Assembly: GCA_016710585.1 (NCBI GenBank)
Contig: JADJVN010000047.1
Span: 62,001 to 126,000, forward strand
Source of the DNA: Saprospiraceae bacterium
GTDB taxonomy: Bacteria > Bacteroidota > Bacteroidia > Chitinophagales > Saprospiraceae
Direction of reading: 5' to 3'
Length of the DNA stretch: 64,000 nt
Positions 1 through 8,327 of the stretch are shown here, in pieces. A program made the position numbers and the translations under genes. Every line of letters starts with the position of its first letter. The stretch's first letter is position 1. A model generated the notes under the pieces. That model did not search any database, was not told the origin of the DNA, and worked only from the letters and a program-made list of their open reading frames with translations.

Positions 1-265
1 TCAAGATATTAAATCAAATTATGCTGATATTGAGTTTCGCTTTAGTTCAGTTCAAAAATCAGTAAAGCTAAAATGGTCGACAAGCAATATAAAATCTATT
101 GCATTATTCAATACTTTTGGTCAAGAATTATTGAGAAAATCTACAGATCCTAATTCTGATCAAATCACGCTTGATCTTCGGTCCTTAAGTCCAGGTATTT
201 ACTTCATCAATATTCTATCAGAAAATAAATCAATTCTGAGTAAAAAAATAATAGTAGAATTTTGA
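1..265 (+). CDS. C-terminal end of a T9SS-secreted protein (partial)
   Basis: The frame is open from the window edge to a TGA at 263-265. The roughly 87 visible residues look like a type A T9SS sorting domain: short beta strands, an 'LFNTFGQELL' strand resembling the common 'IYNxxGQxV' motif, then 'LSPGIYFINI' and a basic C-terminal 'KKIIVEF'. The domain directs export through the outer membrane by the type IX system. The functional N-terminal part lies outside the window, so the activity is unknown. The stop overlaps the TTG start of the next gene by four bases, which suggests translational coupling. Confidence 0.7.
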   Translation, partial: QDIKSNYADIEFRFSSVQKSVKLKWSTSNIKSIALFNTFGQELLRKSTDPNSDQITLDLRSLSPGIYFINILSENKSILSKKIIVEF

Positions 266-1434
266 AAAATATAAGCAAGACGGTTTGGATTCTTTCTCTA
301 GTGAGTTTATTCACTGATATGGCCAGTGAAATGCTTTATCCAATCATGCCTTTTTATTTAAAATCGATTGGATTCTCGATCGTACTTATTGGAATACTGG
401 AGGGATTTGCAGAGGCCATTGCAGGTTTGAGTAAAGCCTACTTTGGAAAATATTCAGATCTCACAGGGAGGCGAGTTCCATTCGTACAGATTGGTTATGC
501 ATTTAGTGCTATATCCAAACCGATGATGGCTATTTTTACATTTCCATTGTGGGTATTTTTTGCAAGGACTCTGGATCGATTTGGCAAGGGGATAAGAACG
601 GGGGCAAGAGATGCTATACTTTCAGATGAAGCTACAGCAGAAACCAAAGGAAAAGTTTTTGGCTTGCATCGATCTATGGATACTCTAGGTGCAGTATTGG
701 GGCCAGCCATTGCATTGCTTTATTTACACTTTTATCCTGAAAATTACAAAACGCTTTTCTTCTTAGCATTCCTACCTGGTGTCGCAGCATTCTTATCCAC
801 TTTTTTATTAAAAGACAAACAAATAATAAAAGCTAAGACAGAAAATAAACCATCTGTTTTCTCTTTCTTAAATTATTGGAAAGAGAGCCCAGGCAATTAT
901 AAAAAAGTAGTTATTGGACTATTGATTTTTACACTCTTTAATAGCTCGGATGTGTTTTTATTGCTTAGGGCAAAAGAAGCTGGACTAGATGATACTATGG
1001 TCATAGGGGTTTACATATTTTATAATTTAATCTATGCGCTATTTGCGTTTCCTATCGGAATTCTTGCTGATAAAATTGGTCTAAAGAAAATATTGCTCTT
1101 TGGATTTTTATTATTTTCAATAGTATATTTTGGAATGGCATTCAACACAAATAAAATAATTTGTATTGCACTTTTTTTCCTCTATGGGATTTATGCAGCA
1201 GCTACAGAAGGGATATCAAAAGCTTGGATTTCTAATATCTCAGAAAAGAAAGATACTGCTACTGCTATAGGCACATTTACAGGATTGCAAAGCATCTGTA
1301 CGATGTTAGCAAGTTCCATGGCTGGACTGCTTTGGTTTAAATATGGTGCAAGTGTTGCATTGAGTGTGACAGCGATCATGACCATATTTGTGATAGTTTA
1401 TTTTTTATGGATAGGAAAAACTAGAACAAATTAA
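262..1434 (+). CDS. MFS transporter
   Basis: A 390-residue inner-membrane permease of the major facilitator superfamily with about twelve hydrophobic segments. The N-terminal 'SLFTDMASEMLYPIMPFYL' and the loop 'GKYSDLTGRRVPFVQIGY' after TM2 fit the MFS signature; 'RTLDRFGKGIRTGARDA' is conserved in a bacterial MFS branch of unknown substrate. The TTG start overlaps the previous stop in TTGA. The first in-frame ATG (residue 20) would cut into TM1, so TTG is preferred. The substrate cannot be told from sequence. Confidence 0.85.
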   Translation: MKNISKTVWILSLVSLFTDMASEMLYPIMPFYLKSIGFSIVLIGILEGFAEAIAGLSKAYFGKYSDLTGRRVPFVQIGYAFSAISKPMMAIFTFPLWVFFARTLDRFGKGIRTGARDAILSDEATAETKGKVFGLHRSMDTLGAVLGPAIALLYLHFYPENYKTLFFLAFLPGVAAFLSTFLLKDKQIIKAKTENKPSVFSFLNYWKESPGNYKKVVIGLLIFTLFNSSDVFLLLRAKEAGLDDTMVIGVYIFYNLIYALFAFPIGILADKIGLKKILLFGFLLFSIVYFGMAFNTNKIICIALFFLYGIYAAATEGISKAWISNISEKKDTATAIGTFTGLQSICTMLASSMAGLLWFKYGASVALSVTAIMTIFVIVYFLWIGKTRTN

Positions 1435-1463
1435 AATAATATTCATTAGCTAATAAAATTAAA

Positions 1464-1766
1464 GTGAAGACAAATCTTCAATTTTATAATTTCAATATCA
1501 ATTTAAAAAATGGCCACCAAACCCCTTTAAATTTTTATAAATTCTCTAGATTTTATCACCTCGGCATTTATCAAAAAAAGTGGCCTTTTAAACAATACCT
1601 CAATCATCATGGGACTTTATTAAAATTACTTTCTACCAATTTTCCTAGTTGTAAAGGATTTTTGCCTCAAAAGAATTTTGATGCATTGCACCTTGGATCT
1701 GTACATTGTATGAAGGATCAAAGTAATAAAGGTAGGCCTTATTATCAAAAAATGGAAACAGATTAA
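1464..1766 (+). other. Doubtful 100-codon ORF in a long intergenic region
   Basis: A GTG-initiated frame in the 560-base gap between the MFS gene and the convergent helical-repeat gene. It has no recognisable domain, signal peptide or clear ribosome binding site. Its composition (many N, K, F, H, Y) is what AT-rich noncoding DNA gives. It could be a decayed gene or nothing. The rest of the gap, 1767-1995, shows no gene. Confidence 0.15.
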
Positions 1767-1995
1767 CATTCTATTGGGGGAATATTCCTATATTCATCTT
1801 TAATGCATTCTGTCTTTTATTTCAATTAGGACCAATACAGAAAAATTGAAAGATAGACTTGAATAAATCGCTGAGTATTTATTTCTATTCGTCTTAATTG
1901 GGATTTTTACAGTTATTATTTTGATTGCTTTAAATAATATTGATTAAATGAATTCAAATTTGTAATGCTGGAATTGATGATTAGAATATAGAGTC

Positions 1996-3381
1996 TTAAG
2001 CTTTCATTACTTTGCTTGTGAGTTCATTTAAATCAGCAATTTGATTTGTATTCGTGAAGCCAGATTTATTATTGTTCCATGTTTTTATATTGATCTCCAA
2101 CTGCAATTGACTGAGCATGCCAGTTTTGTATTTAGCTAAAGCAATCATCCACGGTATCGTTGGTCGATATAAAGAATGACCGTGAAAGGCTTTATCCTTT
2201 TCTATCAAATGACATGAATTAGCTATTTTAATCAACTCCAAATATTCTTTATTGATAAGTAGCGCTTTAAAATAAGCAGAAAAAAAAAGCTGCCACCGAT
2301 GCTCTACTATTTCATTTCTAAATGCACGATAAAATATATAGGCGTGATTTTGTGCTTGTTTATATTGCCCCAGTTCTAAATAAGCGAATATAGTAAAAGC
2401 AGCATGTCCAATTTTACTATGTTCATTACTGTTATTTTTTGCAAGAGAATTTGCTTTCTTGAGGATATCTAAAGCAGTAGCTGCTTTTTTTGCTCTCAAC
2501 AAGACCGCGGAGAGATTATTGATATAATATAGTGAGTCATTATTTATTATTTTTATTGATTGATATCCATAATAAATGGCTTGTTTGAAATTTTTATAAT
2601 GGGCATGGTACAGTACATATTGACTATAAAAATTTGTAAGAATTCTCTTCGAGTAAAAATGTCCAGCTTTGATTTTACTTTCGAAAAAATGAAAATGATC
2701 GGTAAGCATATCATAATGTTTTCGATTGTGGGCAATAAAAATTAGTCTTATCCAAGCTAACACTCTACTTTGCCCATCAAGTGTCTCATCATAAAATATT
2801 TCACTCAACCATTCAAACCATCTTTTATCTGTTTCCGCATTTTTAATATAATGTTTGACGATCTCTACAGTAGATTCATTGAGCTTATCATTTATTTCGG
2901 TTGCGCGGAGATATGAAGATCGAAATTTAGTGATGTAATTATTGACAAGTTGATAATCATTGAGCTTCATTCGAATCAAGAGATAATGTCTATACACTCT
3001 AGCAAGTTCATATAATTTTAAAAAATGAAAATGGTTTGAACCAGAATTTTTAAATAAAGAAAGGCAAGCTTTTTCTTGATCTTTTTCTATTTTATCGAGG
3101 ATAATTCCTTGTTCCCAAACTTGAATTTTTTCCAAAATTTTATCTACATCCAATTCTTCCAATATTTGTGTACATTTCAATTTTAGAAAACTATATTTTC
3201 TTTTATCTATAGACTCAGAGTAACTCTGATTATGATCAAGCGTAGCTGCATTTTGGAGCAAAATCCAAAATATTGTATTTTTTTCATCATCTTCAAACTT
3301 ACAATGTGACTTTAGCAAATCAGCTTCTATGGGCAAAATTGATTTCGAAAAGTCATTAAACTTGGCTAACTTAATCTTCAT
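1996..3381 (-). CDS. Hypothetical alpha-helical (TPR-like) repeat protein
   Basis: 461 residues with no signal peptide or membrane segment, so probably cytoplasmic. From about residue 110 the sequence is a chain of paired helices with TPR-like spacing, for example 'NFKQAIYYGYQSIKII', 'KAATALDILKKANSLAKNN' and 'ELGQYKQAQNHAYIFYRAF'. Such repeats usually make protein-protein contacts. I do not recognise a named family. The gene is monocistronic and divergent from the SSF symporter gene. A CAAATATA (TATATTTG on the minus strand) at 3499-3506 could be its promoter, though that leaves a long leader. Confidence 0.6.
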   Translation of the reverse strand: MKIKLAKFNDFSKSILPIEADLLKSHCKFEDDEKNTIFWILLQNAATLDHNQSYSESIDKRKYSFLKLKCTQILEELDVDKILEKIQVWEQGIILDKIEKDQEKACLSLFKNSGSNHFHFLKLYELARVYRHYLLIRMKLNDYQLVNNYITKFRSSYLRATEINDKLNESTVEIVKHYIKNAETDKRWFEWLSEIFYDETLDGQSRVLAWIRLIFIAHNRKHYDMLTDHFHFFESKIKAGHFYSKRILTNFYSQYVLYHAHYKNFKQAIYYGYQSIKIINNDSLYYINNLSAVLLRAKKAATALDILKKANSLAKNNSNEHSKIGHAAFTIFAYLELGQYKQAQNHAYIFYRAFRNEIVEHRWQLFFSAYFKALLINKEYLELIKIANSCHLIEKDKAFHGHSLYRPTIPWMIALAKYKTGMLSQLQLEINIKTWNNNKSGFTNTNQIADLNELTSKVMKA

Positions 3382-3678
3382 TTGTTAATTTTAATAAATT
3401 CCTTTTTTCCAAATGTCATTTCCTACATAAATTCCACTTTTAATTTTGATATTTTCAAAAAAATCCAAAAATTCACTATCCAAAGCAGCTAATAAATGCA
3501 AATATAATGCAGTTTTAAACATGATTGTCATAGTAAATTATTTTAGTTATATAATATTGATAAACAGTAATTTAATAATTTATTATATCTTATGTCATAG
3601 CAAATTATTTACTTCCCATTCACAATTGCAATTTCAAAATTCATACTTTAGCCAAACTTTCTAATCATTACATATTAA
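3382..3678. other. AT-rich divergent intergenic region
   Basis: About 300 bases between two divergent genes. A short 72-codon frame at 3446-3664 has no protein-like features. The segment probably carries the promoters of both neighbours; no stable hairpin or repeat stands out. Confidence 0.4.
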
Positions 3679-5157
3679 ATGGGATATACAGAAGTTTGCA
3701 TTTTAGTATTAAGTATTTATGTCGCAGTGACGATCTATTTCTCTATTCGAGGAATGAAGCAAACTCATACAATGAAAGATTATGCGATTGGCAAGGGATT
3801 TTCTCCATGGATCGTGGCATTATCGTTAGCAGCTAGCATTACAAGTGCAGCGACCTTCATCATTAATCCTGGATTTGTTGCATACTATGGATTTAGCGCT
3901 CTATTAGCTATGTCTATTATGTTGCCATTGGGATTGTATATTTCTTTAGTTATATTGAGTAAAAGTTTTCGCACAATGGGTTTAAAATCCGAATCTTTGA
4001 CTTTGTCCCAATGGATTGGTAAAAGGTTTGATAGCAAGGCATTTGCATTATATATGGCTTGCATTTCACTTTTATTAATTACATTCATCGTATTAATATG
4101 TGTAGGACTGACAAAAGTATTGTCCAATGCGCTTTCAAGCTCAGAAACTTGGGTTCTTATTGCAATCGTAATTTTTGTATTTGGATATATGATGGTCGGA
4201 GGTGCCAATACTATGGTTTATACCAACACCATTCAAGCTATTCTAATGATACTAGTTGCAATAATTTTATTGGTATCAGGACATGAACATTTTGAAAATG
4301 GCATTTCTGGTTTTGTGACTAAAATAAATCAATTGGACCCTCAACTTTCAAGCCCGTTTAATGCTTCTAGCCCATTGTTTAGAGATTTTTTTGAAGTTAT
4401 ATTTTGCAATTTTGTAATCGGAGTTGCTGTCGTATGTCAGCCCCATATTATCACTAAATCTTTAATGCTCAAATCCGATAAAGATGTGAATAAATATTTA
4501 CTCATTGCCATTATAGTAGAGAGTATATTTTTTGCAGTACTTTTTGCTGGGTTTTATGCAAGACTTACTTTTCCTGAATTAAAAAATGGTGAGTCAGAAT
4601 TAAAAATAGATGGAATTTTTTCAGCTTACGTAGTCAAAGAATTCTCAGTTTACACTGGTATAATTGTGATTATGGGATTGATCGCAGCTGGGATATCGAC
4701 ACTTGAGGGATTGATTCAATCTTTATCCACTACGATTACAAATGACATTATTCTTCCATTATCAAAAAAAGAACTGAACACAAAACAAATATCTATACTA
4801 AATAAAATAGTAATTGCTCTATTAGGTTTGATAGCGACATACATAAGTTTACATCAATTAAAAAACCCCAATCTCAGTGTTGGTATACTTGCTCAAAATG
4901 GTGTTTATGCTTTTTTCTCTGCTGCATTTGTTCCTGTGCTATTTGGTATTTTTGTAAAAAATGCCAATAAAATCGCTGTATTCTCTGCCTCCATTTCAGC
5001 TATTGTAACTCATTTTGCTATTTATTATATGTCATTGAGTAAATATACGACTGGAGCCGTAAAAAACCCAGCTGTCGCTGCGACTTATGCAATTATTACG
5101 GCAGTCACCTTAGCACTTATTCTACAAATCATTCTTAAGCCTAAAAAAGTTAATTAA
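3679..5157 (+). CDS. SSF-family sodium:solute symporter
   Basis: 492 residues with about 13 transmembrane helices, matching the sodium:solute symporter (SSS/SSF) family that also holds PanF and PutP. The TM1 region leads into 'MKDYAIGKGFSPWIVALSL', TM2 has 'AASITSAATFIINPGFVAYY', and the TM8 region 'IAAGISTLEGLIQSLSTTI' carries the serine/threonine-rich stretch used for Na+ in this family. Predicted role: Na+-driven uptake of an organic solute, probably a carboxylate given its neighbours (inference). The next gene starts one base after its stop, so it heads the operon with the KAS III-like and acyl-CoA ligase genes. Confidence 0.88.
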   Translation: MGYTEVCILVLSIYVAVTIYFSIRGMKQTHTMKDYAIGKGFSPWIVALSLAASITSAATFIINPGFVAYYGFSALLAMSIMLPLGLYISLVILSKSFRTMGLKSESLTLSQWIGKRFDSKAFALYMACISLLLITFIVLICVGLTKVLSNALSSSETWVLIAIVIFVFGYMMVGGANTMVYTNTIQAILMILVAIILLVSGHEHFENGISGFVTKINQLDPQLSSPFNASSPLFRDFFEVIFCNFVIGVAVVCQPHIITKSLMLKSDKDVNKYLLIAIIVESIFFAVLFAGFYARLTFPELKNGESELKIDGIFSAYVVKEFSVYTGIIVIMGLIAAGISTLEGLIQSLSTTITNDIILPLSKKELNTKQISILNKIVIALLGLIATYISLHQLKNPNLSVGILAQNGVYAFFSAAFVPVLFGIFVKNANKIAVFSASISAIVTHFAIYYMSLSKYTTGAVKNPAVAATYAIITAVTLALILQIILKPKKVN

Positions 5158-5158
5158 G

Positions 5159-6154
5159 ATGAATAGAAGAAATGCACATATCATTGCCTCTGGTTCTTAT
5201 GCACCTAAAAAAATTATTCCTAATTCATATTTTAATGAATTATTGGGTGAAGATGTGGATACGTGGTTGAAGGAAAAAGTTCAAATTTATTCTAGACATT
5301 GGTGTGATGAAAATGAAAGTACAGCAGATCTAGTGGAACAGGCTTGTAAAATTACATTGAGCAAAGTGGATATTGCTGCAGATGACATTGATTTGTTGAT
5401 CGTAGCGACAGATACTCCAGAATATATATCACCCTCCACCTCAGTGATTGTACAATATCGGCTTGGTATGACTAAAGCTGGTACTTTTGATATCAATACT
5501 GCCTGTGCAGGGTTCGTCACAGCATTAGACACAGGAGTAAAATATATCCAAGCAGATGAACATTATAAAAATATTCTTGTAGTTGGTGCTTATTCGATGA
5601 GTAAATATCTTCAAGAAAAAGATAAAAAAACGATCACCTTATTTGCAGATGGAGCTGCTGCAGTATTGCTGCAATCTAGTGCAGATAATAATTCAGGATA
5701 TAAGCAGAGTAAACTATTCAGCCTTGGCGAATATCATGATTGGATGGGAATCTATGGCGGCGCTTCAAAATATCCAATGGATGAAAATAAACTACAAAAC
5801 AAAATGCATCAATTGCATTTTGTAAAAAAAATACCTGCTGAATTAAATACCGAAATATGGAGCAAAATGATTCTAGAAATTTGTGAAAGAGAAAAAATAG
5901 CTGTTCACGAAGTGGATCATTTTTTCTTCACACAAATTAATATCAACTCGATTTTTGACACGATGGATAAACTGGGTGTAAATCGTCAAAAAGCTGCTAC
6001 AATAATGCACGATTATGGTTATACAGGATCAGCCTGTATACCAATGGCATTTGATCAATGGATGGAAATGAATAAAATTAAAAAAGATGAATACGTCATT
6101 TTTATGGGATCTGGTGGTGGTTTAGCTTTTGGGGTTTCATTATTTAAAATGTAA
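5159..6154 (+). CDS. 3-oxoacyl-ACP synthase III (FabH-like) with altered catalytic triad
   Basis: 331 residues with the two-lobed thiolase fold of KAS III enzymes. The nucleophile is Cys116 in 'DINTACAGFVTALDTG', and the C-terminal 'GSGGGLAFGVSLF' is typical. At the place of the FabH catalytic His (PHQAN) it has 'FTQIN' (Thr258), and at the catalytic Asn (GNTSAAS) it has 'GYTGSAC' (Tyr288). In canonical FabH, His and Asn are needed for decarboxylative condensation, so this enzyme may transfer an acyl group without condensation or condense by another route (inference). It is tightly coupled to the symporter upstream and the acyl-CoA ligase 9 bases downstream. It is unlikely to be the housekeeping FabH. 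Confidence 0.85.
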   Translation: MNRRNAHIIASGSYAPKKIIPNSYFNELLGEDVDTWLKEKVQIYSRHWCDENESTADLVEQACKITLSKVDIAADDIDLLIVATDTPEYISPSTSVIVQYRLGMTKAGTFDINTACAGFVTALDTGVKYIQADEHYKNILVVGAYSMSKYLQEKDKKTITLFADGAAAVLLQSSADNNSGYKQSKLFSLGEYHDWMGIYGGASKYPMDENKLQNKMHQLHFVKKIPAELNTEIWSKMILEICEREKIAVHEVDHFFFTQININSIFDTMDKLGVNRQKAATIMHDYGYTGSACIPMAFDQWMEMNKIKKDEYVIFMGSGGGLAFGVSLFKM

Positions 6155-6163
6155 AAATTAACC

Positions 6164-7642
6164 ATGAAAGAAATGCACGGATATGATTGGATCTCAAAAT
6201 GGGCTTTATATAGTCCAGATCATATTGCATTAGAAGAACATGGCACGAATTCAAAAATAAACTATGCGGATTTAAATCAGTTTGCCGACAATTTGAGTTT
6301 TTACTTAACACATGATTTAAAATTAATGCAAGGGGACCGCATTGCTTGTCTATCGCTTTATTCAATAGATTATGTGATACTTCTCGTGGCATGTCAAAAA
6401 ACAGGGATCATTTTAGTGCCCCTAAATTATAGACTTTCAAGTTCTGAATTGACTGAGATATTAGATGATGCTGATGTGAGATATATTTATAGTCAAGAAA
6501 ATTTTAAAAATTTAATTTCCAGTCAGTTTCATGCTCTAATTCTCGATATTCACTTCCAAACAAAACAGAGCTCGTCTCCACAATTTGCAAAACCGCAAAT
6601 TCTTGAGGACGATCCAATCATGATTCTCTACACTTCTGGAACAAGTGGAAAAGCTAAAGGTGTATTGTATTCTCATAAAATGATGTTTTGGAATAGCATC
6701 AACACTGCAATATCATTGCATCTCAATGCCAATAGTAAAACTATAATTGTAATGCCTCCGTTTCATACTGGAGGCTGGAATGTCCTGCTTACGCCACTCT
6801 TGCATTTTGGCGGATATAGCTATCTGATGCAGAAATTTGAAGCTAAAGAAGTCATGCAAAAAATTCTTGAGACTGATTGCAATTTATTTATGGCAGTACC
6901 AACGATGCTTTCCATGATGGCTCAAGAATCAAGTTTTGAATCATGGAACCCTGATAAATTGAAATATATTATTGTAGGAGGAGAGGCTATGCCATTAGCA
7001 TTAATAGATAAGTTTGCCAAGAAAAATATATCCATTCGCCAAGGATATGGTATGACCGAAGTCGGTCCCAATCTCACATCTTTACATCAAGATGATGCCA
7101 TTCGAAAAATGGGCAGTATCGGTCGACCTAATTTCTATGTTGAAGTAAAAATAGTCAAAGAAAATGGTGAAGCTGCTGCAGTAAATGAAAATGGTGAATT
7201 ATGGATAAAAGGACCTATGGTGACAAAAGCTTATTTTCGAAATGAGACAGCAAGCAGACTTGCCTTTACTGAGGATAAGCTTTGGTTTAAAACAGGTGAT
7301 ATCGTAAGACAGGACGAAGAGCAATATTTGTATATTGTTGATCGATTGAAAAATATGTATATAAGCGGAGGAGAAAATGTTTATCCTGCCGAAATAGAGC
7401 GCGTTTTGCGAAAAATGGAATCAATAAAAGAATGCGCAGTTATTGGAATAAGTGATGCAAAATGGGGAGAAGTAGGCAAAGCATTTATTGTAGTCAATTC
7501 CCCATTAACAGAAGTTGAAATTATCGCACATTGTCAACAAAATTTAGCAAAATTTAAAATTCCAAAACAGTTTGTATTTATATCAGAATTGCCAAAAACG
7601 GATTCTGGTAAAATTAACCATAAAGCTTTAAAATTAATTTAA
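6164..7642 (+). CDS. AMP-forming acyl-CoA synthetase / ligase
   Basis: 492 residues of the ANL (acyl-AMP forming) superfamily, with all core motifs: P-loop 'YTSGTSGKAKG' (about 156-166), 'YGMTEVGPN', 'LWFKTGDI', the hinge 'DRLKNMYISGGENVYP', and the C-terminal catalytic Lys483 in 'TDSGKINHKAL'. It should activate a carboxylic acid with ATP to acyl-AMP and then pass it to CoA (or an ACP). It resembles MenE and medium/long-chain fatty acyl-CoA ligases; there are no other menaquinone genes nearby, so MenE itself is not assumed. Its position after a KAS III-like gene suggests it makes that enzyme's acyl donor. Confidence 0.87.
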   Translation: MKEMHGYDWISKWALYSPDHIALEEHGTNSKINYADLNQFADNLSFYLTHDLKLMQGDRIACLSLYSIDYVILLVACQKTGIILVPLNYRLSSSELTEILDDADVRYIYSQENFKNLISSQFHALILDIHFQTKQSSSPQFAKPQILEDDPIMILYTSGTSGKAKGVLYSHKMMFWNSINTAISLHLNANSKTIIVMPPFHTGGWNVLLTPLLHFGGYSYLMQKFEAKEVMQKILETDCNLFMAVPTMLSMMAQESSFESWNPDKLKYIIVGGEAMPLALIDKFAKKNISIRQGYGMTEVGPNLTSLHQDDAIRKMGSIGRPNFYVEVKIVKENGEAAAVNENGELWIKGPMVTKAYFRNETASRLAFTEDKLWFKTGDIVRQDEEQYLYIVDRLKNMYISGGENVYPAEIERVLRKMESIKECAVIGISDAKWGEVGKAFIVVNSPLTEVEIIAHCQQNLAKFKIPKQFVFISELPKTDSGKINHKALKLI

Positions 7643-7672
7643 ATCATTTTTTTAATTATAAAACAAATTACA

Positions 7673-8224
7673 ATGAAACAAATTCAATTTATTTTAGTCG
7701 CAGCCTTTCTAACATTGGCAACAATTTTCTCATGCTCTAAGGAAGATGCAAAGGGTACTTGTAGTGATGGAATCAAAAATCAGGATGAAACTGGTATTGA
7801 TTGTGGAGGTATATGTACAGCATGTAAAACAGGAATTAATGGCAAATGGAAATCATTTCCAGTAGCTCCAATATTGGCAACTTTTGCTGATTCTATTACT
7901 GCAACTTTTAATACCAATAATACGTATTCAGTAGATCAGTGGAAAGCTGGAACTAAAACTATTTTAACTGGAACATACACTCAAACAAAATCCAGTGTAG
8001 GGACAATTTACACAATAGTCCTCAACCAAACTACGCCTACAGTGATCACTGCAGAAGGAATATTTGACATTGCAGCTGATAATAAATCCATGCAGTATGA
8101 AGTCGTTCAAACAGTTCCAGCACTTGCAGGTGTTACACCTCCTACACCTGCTGGTGGGATAGGCAGTACTTCAAACGGAGCATATTTAAAAAATGTAGTT
8201 CAAAATTATGTTAGATTAGACTAG
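7673..8224 (+). CDS. Secreted lipoprotein with a Cys-rich N-terminal motif
   Basis: 183 residues. A signal peptide ends in a lipobox, 'LATIFSC', giving a lipidated Cys at about residue 21. Next comes 'CSDGIKNQDETGIDCGGIC', a Cys/Asp-rich motif common at the start of surface proteins in Bacteroidota. Residues from about 57 ('GINGKWKSFPV') form a beta-rich domain that resembles lipocalin-like lipoproteins, ending in 'YLKNVVQNYVRLD'. It probably sits on the outer membrane; the ligand is unknown. It is the last gene before a strong terminator. Confidence 0.75.
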   Translation: MKQIQFILVAAFLTLATIFSCSKEDAKGTCSDGIKNQDETGIDCGGICTACKTGINGKWKSFPVAPILATFADSITATFNTNNTYSVDQWKAGTKTILTGTYTQTKSSVGTIYTIVLNQTTPTVITAEGIFDIAADNKSMQYEVVQTVPALAGVTPPTPAGGIGSTSNGAYLKNVVQNYVRLD

Positions 8225-8247
8225 ACTAAAAAACAAATAAAATAAAG

Positions 8248-8290
8248 CATTCGACAGATTAATAATTATTTTCTTCTGTCGAATGTTTTT
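8248..8290 (+). terminator. Rho-independent terminator after the lipoprotein gene
   Basis: A perfect 11-base inverted repeat (CATTCGACAGA at 8248-8258, TCTGTCGAATG at 8275-8285) followed by five Ts. It ends the symporter-lipoprotein unit. It also shows that the upstream start codon at 8283 for the next reading frame, inside the stem and T-tract, is unlikely. Confidence 0.85.
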
Positions 8291-8327
8291 CTTTTATAAT
8301 TTTTCCATTTCCTTTCAATTATCAATC

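Noticed and set aside
3446..3664. 72-codon ORF
   Set aside because: Low-complexity Ile/Asn/Tyr/Ser composition in an AT-rich divergent promoter region; no start signal or domain.
8283..8327. Longer N terminus of the OM barrel
   Set aside because: Its ATG lies in the stem and T-tract of a terminator; the ATG at 8328 starts a clean signal peptide.
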